A stretch of DNA of 64,000 nt from Epiperipatus broadwayi (GCA_028023455.1 JAQFVV010012489.1:4762575-4826574), one strand, 5' to 3'; counted from the first letter of the stretch, positions 1 to 13,162 are shown. The notes: generated by a model not told the origin, from the letters alone. Numbers and translations: made by a program.

Positions 1-585
1 CTATGTACAAAATTTATATTATATTAAAGGATGAATACAGTTATTTAAACTTAATAATTACGCAAATTCTTATTATAAATAACTTAATGATTAGCTTTTA
101 TGTTTAAATTATACCAATTCATATTCATAACACCTTAGATTCATTTGATACGGTAATAAAATTTAAATTGTTTTGTTAATTAAATTTTACACGTTTATGT
201 TCGCAATAAAATTCTAAGTTTTGATTATTATATCATATATTTATTTATTTAAATATAATTATTAACTCAACTTTAATAAATAACAATTATCTTACTTACA
301 AAATAATAATAAGGCAATTAATTATTATACTTTAATAATTTAAATTAGTGTACTATAAAATATTAGTACAAAGGCATTGCACATTTTTTTAAACCATAAA
401 ACAATATTATTTCTTTGTAACAGAAGAAAAAGTTGCCCTACTTGTTTAGGTAGCATTTTACAACTGACATGAAAAGATGATAATGAAATAATTCTTATTG
501 TTGCTATTAAAGTTAGAGCATCATTTGTAACATAATAAAAATGAAGGCACACTCTTCTCTTAATGTGCCACAGATTTGTGTATCA
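1..585. other. A+T-rich flank, no gene seen
   Basis: Very A+T-rich sequence with only short open frames that lack codon structure. The phrase atcatttgtaa recurs around 525, 575 and 848, so some of this may belong to the dispersed repeat that follows. Nothing else can be supported. Confidence 0.5.
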
Positions 586-589
586 TTTG

Positions 590-1635
590 TAACAAATCAG
601 GTATGACAAGATCAAAACAGCATCATCCTGTTTAATTATGCCTTGCAAAATGCAGCAACATTTGCATAAGAATACATATGCAAATATGCTAATCTCTGTT
701 ATAACACCACTGATTTAAACATAATGTGTAACAGATTAAAAAAATGTAATGTGAAATATTAACTTCAATGTAACCTGAATAGAATAAAATGCTCAGGTTT
801 TGGTCATTCTATGCAATAGAATGAAAATAATCCCTGAAGTTGTACATCATTTGTAATTGAATAAAATGCAAATCAAAAAATAATAATACTAATTTTATAA
901 TTCCCCGTGAATAATAGCATCATTCATAATAGAATGAATACAACAAACTAAGCTAAATAAATACCAATCAATAAATAATTATTCAGTATTTAAAATAATC
1001 CTTTATCTAATCACATATCCGACTGTTAACTATACAAAACAAAACAAATATTTATATAGCATTATGAATTCAAACAGAGCTTAGAATAAATAAAAAACAA
1101 GCAAAATCCTCAATTCAGATATTCTAAATGTAATCCTTACTTGAAATAGAGTAAAATAAAGCAATTAAATCAAATATCATTGTCTGAAAACAATGATTTA
1201 TGTATAAGATATATTTCACTTATAATCAAATGAAAATATTGATAAATCATTCAACAAGCAAATCCTAATATACCTAACTAATCAAACATTAATTATAATA
1301 ACTTAAATGTATGCTAAAATTTAATAATGTAATGATGAAGATAACCATTTTAGTATATCCCATAAATTCCCTATATTTATATATATATCTAAATAAATAT
1401 ATGATCCAATTATTAATTTTAAATCCTAGTTTAATAAAATGATAACTTGTACTAACTCAGCCATATATTCTTATATTGACTTTGTTCTTGCTAATTAAGC
1501 TAGTTATAAGAAAAATAAGGTAATCAATAAGGATGTAATATCAATCTATTAGATAATGTAGAATCTATAATATTCAATCATACCAGTATTAAAAAAATAG
1601 TAAATTTCTATTGGATATTTACTTAAGTACAATTA
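590..1635 (+). repeat. Dispersed ~1-kb repeat, copy 1 (possible LTR)
   Basis: This stretch aligns by eye with 61725-62671 in the same orientation. Shared blocks include aaatcagg at the left edge, catttgtaattgaataaaat near 850, ctaatcacatat followed by gactgttaact near 1010, and catcctagtttaataaaatgat-like text near 1430. The alignment breaks at about 1635, just after acaattaa. The second copy lies directly upstream of a Ty3/gypsy gag remnant on the minus strand, which is where a 5' LTR would be, so copy 1 may be a solo LTR of that family. Terminal TG/CA dinucleotides and a target duplication were not established. Confidence 0.6.
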
Positions 1636-4600
1636 ACTAATCATACCAATTTATTTTAAATTTCCTGTAATAAAAAATATTAAAACTGTGTATTATAATA
1701 ATAATTATTAACATTTATTATAATCAAGTATGTATATTAAAATTTAATATTTAATTGGATTTACAATTGACATCAACCAAATTTAAATATAATTAAAGCA
1801 AATCATTCTGACTCCTACCAGAACAAAATATACTACTATCAGCTATATACTTGAAAAAGATTGAGATCATATTAATCAACCATAAACACAATATGGTACT
1901 TATCCAATCTATAATAATTTAGATAAAACACACAAATATTTGATTATAATTATCATATAAAGTCTATGTCTTGTCTGACAATAAATATAAAATTCAATAG
2001 AAAACTAATAATAATATAACCATATTCATTTACTGATGTTGGAATTTGATTTCTGGATTATCTCAATATAGTTATTTCAAATAAATTTTATGATATAGAT
2101 AGTTTATCTTGTGTCATTTGAATGTTATTAATCAATGAATTCATATTGCACAATTGAACAATAGTCAGATAAGTTTATTTAAGTCAAATTAAAATTTATT
2201 TATAAATGAATATCAATTTTATAATATATATGACAATAGATGGCGTTCTACCAAAAACACCGTCAAGCATATGTTTTGTTTACATAAACATCAGAGCAAG
2301 CATTCACTATCTCTAACTTTAGTTCCACTTTCAGATCATGATTTCAAGCTATTTGCTATTGTCAGTGAAAGACAGGAATAAGAAACTAGATCTAAACACA
2401 AACTCTGAGCATTTATGAAACAGTTTCTATTCAGCTTGCAAGCATGAATCTTTTAGACATGTAATGTATTCAAACTCAGCATAGCAAGCCAGATAGCTAC
2501 ATGGGTCTGATATCAGTTCAGCATCACTACATAGTATAATTCTCTGCAATATATATCATTGCAAGAAAGATTTCAAAGGTACATTTATGAAAAACAAAAA
2601 AACACAAGTTAAAACTTGCTAACGCTTGTATTTATGACAATAGATGGCGTTCTACCAAAAACACCATCAAGCGTATGTTTATATATATATATTCTAACCT
2701 TCTCCTCCTACTCCCCTACATTCCAACTCCATCAAAGCATCTCACAGCAGGTCGGGCCAGCCAAATCCTTCACATATATGACCTACAAGGATAGAGAAAG
2801 CGACTGGGAGAGAGATAGGTATATAATGAGGTGTTTACCCAGGCACCAAATTGCAACTGTAATAATTATCTGTAGTGCCCACCTGAGATCATTATCACTA
2901 ATTAAATTGTAAGTCTGTGAAGAAAGCAGATAATTAAAATTTTCCAAAAGAAAAATATAATACTAATATGTTAAATTATGAATAATGTGTTAAATTCTTA
3001 TTTTGGAACTCAGTAATTATTACACTAATAAATTAATAGTAAATTATTTAAAACTAAAAGCATCTTTCCTCCATAAACTCACACAGCTATTTGATCTCCA
3101 GGGGCAACTACAGTAATATCATTTCTGTATTTCTGATGTTTAGATTCATGAAATGGATCAGTAATCTATGCAGAGAAACTATAAAATTAGACTAATAAAA
3201 ATATTAGTTTTATTACCTAAATAAAAGAAGAGGATAAATTTCCACTCATCCTTTCCCTTTCCAACAAATTAATTATCTCTTCATTGTCCTGCATCTATCA
3301 CCCGCCACAGTTACAATTATTTATTCTTAAATATTTGTGTTTATGTTCTCAATCATCTCTCTTAAAACATGGCTCTCCAATACCATTCCTTACACCCCAG
3401 CAGGAATGGAATATACAATCTATGAACTGAATAATTCTTAACTATTATAGCATACTAGCAATAATAATCTTGTTGTTTAAAATTTATGAATTAGAAAAAC
3501 TCTTGTTCTCAAGATCTTGACCTGTGGTGAGGAGCAACAACAATCACTTTCAAGTCCATTGCAGATTCCTGAACACCATCCCAGCGAATACAAATTGAAT
3601 AGACATACACTCATTTAAAGCTAATGTCTACTCGAACTGAAGCTAACAATACAACTAGTAATAACACTAATAAATATTATTAACTGCTAAATAGTTAATT
3701 AAATGAAATACTTATTCTAATAAATTTCAAATATAATTTATCAACTGAGAACGCATCCAAATATTAGGAGTGGAGAAGGGATTCTATATATCCACTCGCA
3801 ACATTAGACAAAGTGCAATGAATTGAATAAATAAATATCAAATTTACAATCAAACCATTCTCTCAACCATTTGCCATAATCATTATATATTAACACATGT
3901 GTTTATCAGTTTAACTTTCCAAATCTTTGCAAATGAAAGTGTATTAATTTAGCAATAAAGTGTAATAAAATTATTTCGTGATCAATCTGTACCAGAAACG
4001 TGAAATATTTCTTATAATTATTTAAATCATATCTTTTATAATTAATGGATTTTAGAAATTGATGAATTAGTGGATAATGTGAATTCATGAATACCCAAGC
4101 ATTGAGACACCGGACACAAGTTTAAATTTTAAAAACAAAATATTTACTAATACAATCAACACTAAATATTACATTATTAAAATAAACATTGCAGCGATCC
4201 CGAATTAAAGAAAAATATGAAATAATAATTATAAACTATTTACAAGGAATCTTTAGTGGCTACAATTACACATTCTCATAAGGCTCATCCTATCTGGTAT
4301 GTATCTCCATCCCAATATCATTTTGACATAAATATTTGGGGCAATTAATTATTATATGATACATATGATTCTAACAATTATGTTGACCCATAATATTTCA
4401 TTTTTAAATTCACTATACTCTATACATGAAGCTGTGCTTCAGCATTATTACAACAAATATAATTACTGTTATAATTAATAATTAGCTTATAGCCCATCTA
4501 ATTTTTATATTAATGTTTACTCATTCCATTAAGGAATTTATATTTTAAAAATAATAGAATTACTTTCACTAAGGCATTTATATTGAAAAGATAATAAAAG

Positions 4601-6661
4601 GATCCTAATTCTAATATTTCAGTTTATAACACATTCTGCAACTCTCTAGTTGATGTTTGATAATTGTGTGATAGTTTAATAAGCTATATCTATGCACATA
4701 TACATGTATTTAATACTATAGCCCAATGTAAGTTTTCTATAATTTCTTACCAGTCCAGTGATGACTTGCTTTTGCATGAACCTGGCATGATGCACATTGC
4801 TTGCCTTATTAATTCATATTCCTAATTATAAATTTAGAATAAATATCGGTTTGCTCACAAGCTAGAGCTAAGCCCAGCTATTCAGTACATCAATTTATGA
4901 AATATGATAGTATAAATTATTCCCTAACAAATAACTATTTTTCATTAATATGCAATGACCTATCAAATAGTAAAACACCAACTTATCATTTTCTCCTGGA
5001 TAATGATAGTAATAATATTTTCATAAGAGAAAATAAATTAATAACTTCTTGGTAATAGCATAGACCCAAGAGTGCCTTCTGCTTGAGGCTATAAAATATG
5101 CGAGAAACTTGTCATTGCACATATGTAGAAGGCATGCTAGGACACAACATTCTACAACTGTATATAAAGTTATTTCTCCTACAAAGTGTACAAATAAGAA
5201 TAGAGTTGGGGAATAAATTCTTGATCTCCTAAAAATACCTTCAATATAAATTTGTTTAACCACGAGTGTACTATGTTCCATCTTTTTCTTTGGGGTGGGT
5301 GGAACTACACTCAGCTCAACCAAAAGGTCATAAGCACTCTCACATAGCATAAAGGGTATTATATTACTGATGCAAGAACTGATTAGTCTAATATGATTAG
5401 TCAGTCAAATACGACTGAGAATAGTTTTATTTAAAGGTTAATTCTATAGGCAAAGAAATAGGCATCATTTATTTTAAAATACACATTTCAGCTAACCCAT
5501 TCTCTCTAAGGCATAGCAATAAATAATAAAATATATGAGAGTTAAATCAACATGAAAACATTCATTTAAAATTATTAGTATAATAATAATATGTTAAAAC
5601 CTGTTCATACTTTACACTTTCTTAGCATTTATAATAAAAATATGGGCTCAAGCAATTTTATAATGAATAAAATATATTTCTAAATTTGAGCTAAATTAAA
5701 ATATGTAATAGAATAAATCTAACATTTAATATAACAAGAAATATAATAAAGAAAAAGTTTATGTAAGTCTCTTTTGGCACACAGCGATCTTGGCAATAGT
5801 TCGCCATTGTAACTTAAAATTATCCAAAGAAAACATGAAAACACATATATTATTCTAAATGAAAAATGCATGGCCATGGCAATACAATCTCGAAGTTGTG
5901 CAAAGATTAATGTTTTTTTTTTTTTTTATAATCGTTAAAGATTAATGTTTATTGGTACAAATAGTAATAGCAACTTTTCTTACCTGGACTTTTACACTTT
6001 ATTAATAAAACTATTAAGGCAATGTTAATCTCGGTAATATCCCTTACTTGTTATGAATTATAATAAATTTAATTTTATTTTTCTTGCTTTATGCACTATG
6101 TCATCATTTAGTTTTTTTCCATTTTTTTGAGATTCAATTGGAACAGATGCTTATCAAAATACTTTGCAAATTATTTGACAAATATTTATATGATTTCTTT
6201 CATTCGACAGTTTAACTGGAACAGATGCTCACTATAATAACATATGAAATTGTTTAATAAATGCTTAGATAAGACTCTTTTTTTTCAAAGATTTCATTGG
6301 AATAAATACTTATAATATATTTCTAGAATTATTTGACATATATTTAGTTAATATTCATTTTGTCCTCAATTTAATACATTACTTTAATAGAAATTTAAAA
6401 TATACTGCTACAGTTTTCTCTCATGAAAACGCAAAAGTTTATTCTAGTCATAATAATTAAGATAAACACGAATTCTTGATTAAACTGTATTATGTCTTCC
6501 ATATAATATACACAAATATACGATTCAGTTGTTATTTTTTTAATCTGTTTTATATTTTATCAACAAATTCATCCATCCAAGTGTTAGAAATAAAATATTT
6601 GTTTTTAAAATATTGTTTACTGTATTAATTATTGTATTGTTTTTGAAGAATTATGTATATA
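1636..6661. other. Intergenic A+T-rich DNA, no recognisable gene
   Basis: About 5 kb with scattered short frames of up to about 110 codons (for example 5021-5350 on the minus strand and 2616-2912 on the plus strand). None shows a known domain or convincing codon structure. A 40-bp direct repeat lies inside it (separate entry). A run of T at 5915-5929 and a slightly less A+T-rich patch at 2690-2900 are the only other landmarks. Confidence 0.5.
2233..2670 (+). repeat. Pair of ~40-bp direct repeats 394 bp apart
   Basis: The phrase atgacaatagatggcgttct, followed by accaaaaacacc and an agc-tatgttt tail, occurs near 2233-2275 and again near 2634-2674 with two differences. The sequence between them (2276-2633) is not itself repetitive. 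It could be a tandem duplication edge or the two ends of an unrecognised insertion. Confidence 0.65.
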
Positions 6662-8699
6662 TTATAACGGAATGGCATTTAATCATCCCAGTTGATGCGT
6701 TAAATATAACAGAATCGATTATATTTAATGCCTGGAAATCATTAATTTAATGCTTCACAGTTAGGTACACCAGATATAATGGAATGGATTATATTTAAAG
6801 TCTAAGTTGGTCTTGTTAAATATAACGAGATGATAAAATTCCCTAGAAAGAGGATATGCATTTCACTACAATCGGACTTTGGGTCTTTAGGTAGAATGCT
6901 AAAAATGAATCGATGAAATACTAAGTCCATGATTATATCTATCTTTATTATGCTAGCTCAATTCTTTTTAAATAAATTTTGATATAATTTAGACTAGATC
7001 ATCCATCTCTCATCCCTCTTTCAATCACCATTATCACGATATTCAAACTCATGGAGAATTTGCAATTAGCTCTTTCTCAGGGATAATTCAAAACAAGTCA
7101 TAATATAATATGCCTTTATATAAGCATTAACTAATAATTGATATTCATATGATGTTTATAATACTAGCATATATATATAATATAATTCAATAATGATTAG
7201 ACAAAGAGATCCAGTTAATAACTCAATATTTAATAAACAATAAAAATATAATGTAAAAGATAAATAAAATATTAATAAATAAATAAGAATGAATTCTACC
7301 ATAATAAAATATTAATAAATAATATTCCTATTTAATACGTTATGATAAAATTCTGTGTTATGATAAACTATAATTAAAGAATATAATTTAAATTAACAGA
7401 TATATAAACAATATCTAGATTCAAAAATTAATCATTTATATAATATTAATTTATTTACAATCTTTATTCCATTATTTTATAATTATTAATATATAAGTAC
7501 TATTTACAATTGTACAACTTATATATTATATGCATTTATAATAAATAAAATACATATAATGTTTATTATATTATATATAATAAACTTATTTTAAATATCT
7601 GTTAAATAGTGACCATTTTTGTATCCTTCATCTAATTTTTGATGAGTTATGTCAAGCTTTCAAGTTTTGTTTAATATTAAACATAAATATTCCTATTAAG
7701 ATACAATGATGTGATGCCAAATTTGAAAGAAAAAATAATAATAATAATAATATAAGCATTATTATAATATATATAAATAAATAATAAAGAAAATTTATTT
7801 TCCAGAATTGAGAGAAGATATTTAAGTCTATAGTTCATAATCCTAATGAAGATCTTTTACAAAGTATATTTATCCATTGGAATAATGATGATTTATTTAT
7901 CCTTAATTGATAAACTGTTAATAATATCCAGTGACTTGATTGATATAATATAAAGTAAATATTCTTCGAGTGATGATGTTCTTATTCTCCATTTTTTTTT
8001 ATTATCATTAGATGTTCTTTTCAATTAATATTTCAAAATAACATGTAAGATGATTTCGAAACCTTTTACATAATAATTATACTACTCACTGCACATTGTT
8101 TTATCCTTAATATATATAATTATCTTAAATTTATATATATATTTAAAAAAATAATGAAGTGTTAGAATAACATAGTTTCCAAAACTCAAATAAATGTTCT
8201 TTTTTTTTTATATTGCTATTCCTTTTAAGATTTAATAAAAAATTAAAATATTTTTCTTGCAGATTTTTTAATCCATAGATTATCTTAATTTGGAAAAATT
8301 AATATTTAAATTCCAAAAGTTGAACAGTAATATTTATAAAAGAAAAAGTTATTTAAAGAGAAATGATTTTCTTTTCTTCTCTTTAGTAACAAGAGAATGA
8401 ATCAATCTCCTCATGTTTTGTTACAAGTTCATGCTTAATTCAAATATTAATTGTTCAATAAACATTAAGATTTAATAATAAAATATATATAAAATTATTT
8501 ATTTCAACTTCAAATCTGGCCTTTTACTCAAAAACTTGACATTAATGTATATATTTTTTAAAGTTCACACACACACACACATATATATATATATGTATAT
8601 ACATATTAAAATATTCAAATAGATTTTATATTTATAAATTATTTCATTAGAGAAAAAAGCACATTATGCCAATAATAATAACTAGAAGTTACTATTATA
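6662..8699 (-). repeat. 3' LTR of the 6.66-15.8 kb element
   Basis: This is the uninterrupted LTR copy of about 2.04 kb, nearly identical to its partner wherever I lined them up. The U5-like end (6662-6830) holds a motif of the form atataacggaatggattata repeated three times (around 6664, 6704 and 6774), with a shorter fourth copy near 6815. An AAT microsatellite at 7736-7752 and an AC/AT run at 8570-8595 are inside. The other copy differs mainly by two later insertions. No TG...CA termini are visible. Confidence 0.8.
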
Positions 8700-8716
8700 T
8701 TTCCCCTTCCCTTCGG
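8700..8716 (-). other. Polypurine tract (PPT) of the LTR element
   Basis: The minus strand reads GAAGGGAAGGGGAAA directly before the first base of the 3' LTR. A purine run here primes plus-strand DNA synthesis in LTR retrotransposons, so its position supports the boundary at 8699. Confidence 0.75.
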
Positions 8717-9241
8717 AAATTAAAATTTTAATTTAGGTTAAAATTTTAAACACTTACAAATACTTTAGTATGTTCTTATAATTTAACTACATTTATACTT
8801 GGATTTTATGAAGGGTTGAATAATTTTTTTTAACTGTTTTATCTTTCCTTATACTTGAGCTATATTATTCTTTTGATAATGATAAAAAAAAATTAAGGTC
8901 TTTGATGGTTAAAATTTAAAAACAAAATAAAAAAAATAAATAAATAAAATAATGTGTTTTCTTCTTGAACAACACAAATATATTTACTAGCTTTATTCCT
9001 GCTTCTTTAAGGCATATGGATTTGAAAAGAACTAAATACATACTAGAGTATCCATTTATTAATATGAATTGACTCTATTGTTTTTACTTATTTCAAAGGC
9101 ATTAAAGACTACCCTCACCAAAGCTAATTGTTTTTAATTATATATTTTTTTTACATTGATCACTATTATTTTTTTATACAACCATATGGTTTACACTGCC
9201 CAATACTTATCTTGATATTCACATTATTTCTTTATATAACA

Positions 9242-9610
9242 TTATAAACAGACAAAATAAGGTTTTAAAATTTGGGAATTATACGCACCATGAATCTCTC
9301 CTTCTTGGTCAATCCAAAATGCATTTGGACCTGCCTTTTTAATGATAGTATAAAGCCCTTCATATGTGTTGTTAAATTTATAATTAATCTCTAATGGTTT
9401 ACTAGGATGGAAAGTCTTTATCAATACTCTATCTCCAACTTTAAATTCATAAATACATTTTTTTTATTCTGATTTCTGTTACCTGCCATTTTAACAAGTT
9501 GTTTATGAGCTTGTAAAATGTTATTTTCTCCATCTATTTTGGGTTCATAAATTATAGGTTTATATTTTTTAAATAATATAGGTATAATTTGATGAAAGTG
9601 TAGTCAGATA
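9242..9610 (-). pseudogene. Integrase C-terminal remnant with GPY/F-like module (Ty3/gypsy type)
   Basis: Read on the minus strand, the last part (9424-9242) and the codons just before it contain YEFKVGDRVLIKT, a variant of the F-x-GD-x-V motif found near the integrase C-terminus. NTYEGLYTIIKK follows, with GLY in the place of GPY, then EIHGAYNSQILKPYF, matching the usual end of Ty3/gypsy Pol (hxxQLKPY-like). A run of eight T at 9459-9466 breaks the frame. The preceding codons to about 9610 read in another frame and contain HKQLVKMAGNRN, plausible for the region just before. The piece ends 540 bp from the 3' LTR, as a Pol C-terminus should. RT, RNase H and the integrase core are missing. Confidence 0.65.
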
Positions 9611-9945
9611 GGTGAGAATACTTCTCTAAGACTAGTAAGTATTCTTCTTATACATACTTATATACATATACATCTATAATTGTATATTTATACATTATAG
9701 ATTTATAAATTATATTGGTATTTTATTACCTTACCATATTAACCATTTGGTGTACTTCCTATTCTAGATTAAGTAACCAAATATTAAATTTCATTAAACA
9801 AGTGTAATCTTGTTTAATTTAATTTTTCTATATTTAATTTCTTCATCAATGTTTATGTCATTCAAATTTCTATATATACATTTTTTTCTCTTTAACAAAC
9901 TATAATGGGTTCAATCATTACTCATTGTCCGTTTTCATTTTTAAA
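9611..9945. other. Unassigned interior of the LTR element
   Basis: A+T-rich sequence between the integrase tail and the unrecognised ORFs. It holds short tata-rich runs near 9650-9720 and no open frame. This may mark the edge of the deletion that removed the rest of pol. Confidence 0.4.
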
Positions 9946-10573
9946 TGGTCATAACCCTTGAAAGTCCTTCCATTATATGTGCTTATTTTCATTATGCACA
10001 ATAATTCCTATGTTAAATGAATGTAAATGGACCTTCATAAGTATTACATAACTTATGGAATGTATGACCTTTTTGAATTTTTGAAACACTCATTTGAGAA
10101 ATTAATAATTCATTTTCATTATTAACTCCACAAGTATTCAAATTTAATCCTTTTAAATCAATATTAATAAAATAATTTTCAGTCTCAGGCATTATATAAT
10201 ACTGAAAATTTAATCTATTATTATAGATAATTATTTATTGTGGATCTTTTTTAATAAATTCTAAATGATTCTGACTAAGACTCTGTTCTTTATTATTATC
10301 ATAGATATCTATATTAATTTTGAGAGAATTATCCTTTATCTCAAACAATACCTGATGTGAAAAAATAGATTTTGGGTTAAGGTCATTTATCTTATTAAGA
10401 TCTTTAACAACAATTTCCAAATCATTCACTACTTCATTTTCTATTATTTTACCATCTTGAATCTTATACTTTATCTCTGTTTGTTGCATCTCCATGACTT
10501 GCATGTTTTGGAAACTCTTTGCTTCATTTATTTCCACAATTCCTTTTGAATTTAATGGATTTAAATTAATCAT
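9946..10573 (-). pseudogene. Unrecognised ORF remnants inside the LTR element
   Basis: The frame 10573-10235 (about 112 codons) is rich in Lys, Glu, Asn and Ile and starts MINLNPLNSKGIVEINEAK. Downstream on the minus strand another open stretch, 10220 to about 9990, reads MPETENYFINIDLKGLNL and ends near HTFHKLCNTYEGPF. A short stop-containing gap separates the two. The composition and low stop density suggest decayed coding sequence, but I recognise no family. It lies where gag-pol would be expected. It could be a retroelement-specific structural protein or captured sequence. Confidence 0.4.
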
Positions 10574-10709
10574 TCCAAAAATATTATGCTGACTCTTTAT
10601 ATCTTTATTCTGTTGTATGGTTTTGATAATTTTTTTCTGTAGTATTCAATTGAACTAATGATTTATTCTGGGTATCATCATCACACTCAAAGTAAGTTTG
10701 AAGTTCTTC

Positions 10710-11340
10710 TTATTTATTGTTGACATTAATCTGCATTGTATCATTCATGATTGTTTTAATGGAAGTTATTTGTGGAGTTGGTATTATCTCCTCTAAAATA
10801 AAATTAATAGGATATTTTTCTATTCCATCATTGGGAATCTGAGATATCCAACCAGTAGAAAACTCCATGTCAGGTAAAGTTTCAGCATTAAAAGAATGTT
10901 TATTACCTTTATTGGATTCAAAAATAAAACCATGCAAATCTTTTTGTAAGATAATAGCTTGTCTTTGATTATTTGAATTACGAATAGTAATTCTATCATC
11001 TGTTTCATACATAAAAGACCAATTTGCAATAGCTAAACATGTTGAATCAATTGAAGATAAAATAGATTGACTAGAAGTACCAGGTTTAACTTGATTATGT
11101 GCATTCTGTAATTCTTTTAAATATAGTTCCAAATTATTATTCACATAAAAATAATCACTACTATACACAGTAATAAATTTTCCATCCAAAATTATTTCAA
11201 TCCATCCATTACTGTCTTTATAAAACCTTAAAATTGTATATTTACTCCAAATATATAAATAATTTTGAGTACAAACAATGTACCAATCATGCCAATGATA
11301 AGGTTTACCAGGTAAAAATTCTTTTCCATCTCCTATTGTA
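10710..11340 (-). CDS. Unrecognised protein-coding remnant of the LTR element
   Basis: An open minus-strand frame of about 205 codons runs from 11333 through the Met at 11189 to 10710. It opens with GDGKEFLPGKPYHWHDWY, is rich in aromatic residues, then has ILDGKFITVYSSDYF and a polar C-terminal half. No zinc knuckle (CX2CX4HX4C), no protease DTG/DSG and no RT motif was found. The length of the open frame and its directional match to the LTRs favour real coding sequence. It is neither a standard gag nor a pol segment that I can identify. It is separated from the coiled-coil ORF upstream by a short run of T at 11341-11347, a likely frameshift, so the two may once have been one polyprotein. Confidence 0.5.
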
Positions 11341-11797
11341 TTTTTTTATCTTCCTTTTTGTTATCATACAGATCACCTTTAATTTCATTTTTTGAACTAG
11401 TACTATTATCATCTAATTTTTTCTTCATATCATCCAATTTTTGACTTAATTTTTGATTGTCACTATTTATTTTACTCATAATCATTTGTAACATTTGCAT
11501 AAAAACTATGCTACTATCTACAACCTTTGTTGTATTAACATTAAGTGAGTGGTTCATCTCAATTTTAGTTGATTGATTTAAATCTTCATCAACTATATTT
11601 TGTGTTTGAGATAACACTTGATCTAAACTTTGTGTTTGTTGAGGGTATTCAATTATGGTTGCAGAACCCCCAGGTGCTTGTACTAATGATGATTGTTCTA
11701 TAATATTAATATCACTTAGTTCATTTTGCAAATCATCTTGAATTTGACTCGAACATTCAACATCTTTATTTGAAAACATTTTCCCACTTCGAAACAT
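11333..11797 (-). CDS. Putative gag-like leader protein with predicted coiled coil
   Basis: The 154-codon frame starts MFRSGKMFSNKDVECSS, about 460 bp downstream of the primer-binding site, where a gag start is expected. The first 90 residues are Gln/Asn/Ser-rich and acidic. Residues of about 100-135 (MLQMIMSKINSDNQK and following) form a Leu/Ile/Met heptad pattern with Lys and Asp, so a coiled coil is likely. The C-terminus is very Lys/Asp-rich. N-terminal coiled coils are common in gag proteins of animal Ty3/gypsy elements, including the one at 61.2-61.5 kb here. No capsid or zinc-knuckle motif is visible. The function as gag is inferred from position. Confidence 0.5.
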   Translation of the reverse strand: MFRSGKMFSNKDVECSSQIQDDLQNELSDINIIEQSSLVQAPGGSATIIEYPQQTQSLDQVLSQTQNIVDEDLNQSTKIEMNHSLNVNTTKVVDSSIVFMQMLQMIMSKINSDNQKLSQKLDDMKKKLDDNSTSSKNEIKGDLYDNKKEDKKIQ

Positions 11798-12259
11798 AAT
11801 AAATTTTAACTTAATTTAAATATCACTCAAGTTTATATATTTTTTATAACCATAATATTATATCATAAAGTTCTTTACCACTTCATGCTATTCATATATA
11901 CTTATGATGTTCTAATGATATATGTGTATATTTTTAAACATCTATGTATATAGAAAAACTTTATCCCATTTAACTCTTATTTAAAACACAATTTAATAAT
12001 TAATTATTTAAATATTGATCTCTCTAAATCATATTATATATTATCATTTTTAATAATATTTTAATCTTGCCATTATAAACACCATATGAATATTCATAAC
12101 AACATACTTGTTACTAAGAATAATCAATTAATCTATCCATGACTTTTTCACTATATGTAATAATATAGAATCATTGATTCAAAGCCCCAGTTAATATGTT
12201 AAATATGTAACAATATATAATTTATACCTGTGATGAAATTAAATGTTCAATGCCTAAAA

Positions 12260-12271
12260 CGTTGCACGCCA
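12260..12271 (-). other. Primer-binding site (PBS) of the LTR element
   Basis: The minus strand reads TGGCGTGCAACG directly after the end of the 5' LTR. PBSs of LTR elements start TGG because they pair with the CCA end of a tRNA. The exact tRNA was not identified. Confidence 0.75.
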
Positions 12272-13162
12272 AATATAACGGAACGGCATTTAATCATCCC
12301 AGTTGATGCATCAAATATAACAGAATCGATTATATTTAGTGCTTAGAAATCATTAATTTAATGCTTCACAGTTGGGTTCACCAGATATAACGGAATGGAT
12401 TATATTTAAAGTCTAAGTTGGTCTTGTTAAATATAATGAGATGATTAAATTCCCTAGAAAGAGGATATGTATTTCACTACAATCGGACTTTGGGTCTTTA
12501 GGTAGAATGCTAAAAATGAATCGATAAAATACTAAGTCCATGATTATATCTATCTTTATTATGCTAGCTCAATTCTTTTTAAATAAATTTTGATATAATT
12601 TAGACTAGATCATCCATCTCTCATCCCTCTTTCAATCACCATTATGCCACAATATTCAAACTCATGGAGAATTTACAATTAGCTCTTTTCAGGGATAATT
12701 TCAAAACAAGTCATAATATAATAGGCCTTTATATAAGCATTAACTAATAATTGATATTCATATGATATTTATAATACTAGCATATATATATAATATAATT
12801 CAATAATGATTAGACAAAGAGATCCAGTTAATAACTCAATATTTAATAAACAATAAAAATATAATGTAAAAGATAAATAAAATATTAATAAATAAATAAA
12901 AATGAATTATGCCATAATAAAATATTAATAAATAATATTCCTATTTAATATGCCATGATAAAATTCTGTGTTATGATAAACTATAATTAAAGAATATAAT
13001 TTAAATTAACAGATATATAAAACAATATCTAGATTCAAAAATTAATCATTTATATAATATTAATTTATTTACAATCTTTATTCCATTATTTTATAATTAT
13101 TAATATATAAGTACTATTTACAATTGTACAACTTATATATTATATGCATTTATAATAAATAA

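Noticed and set aside
5021-5350. 109-codon minus-strand ORF
   Set aside because: Mixed hydrophobic composition without a motif; its length is expected by chance in stop-sparse patches.
10820-11029. Overlapping 69-codon minus-strand frame
   Set aside because: An alternative frame within the longer unrecognised ORF of the LTR element.
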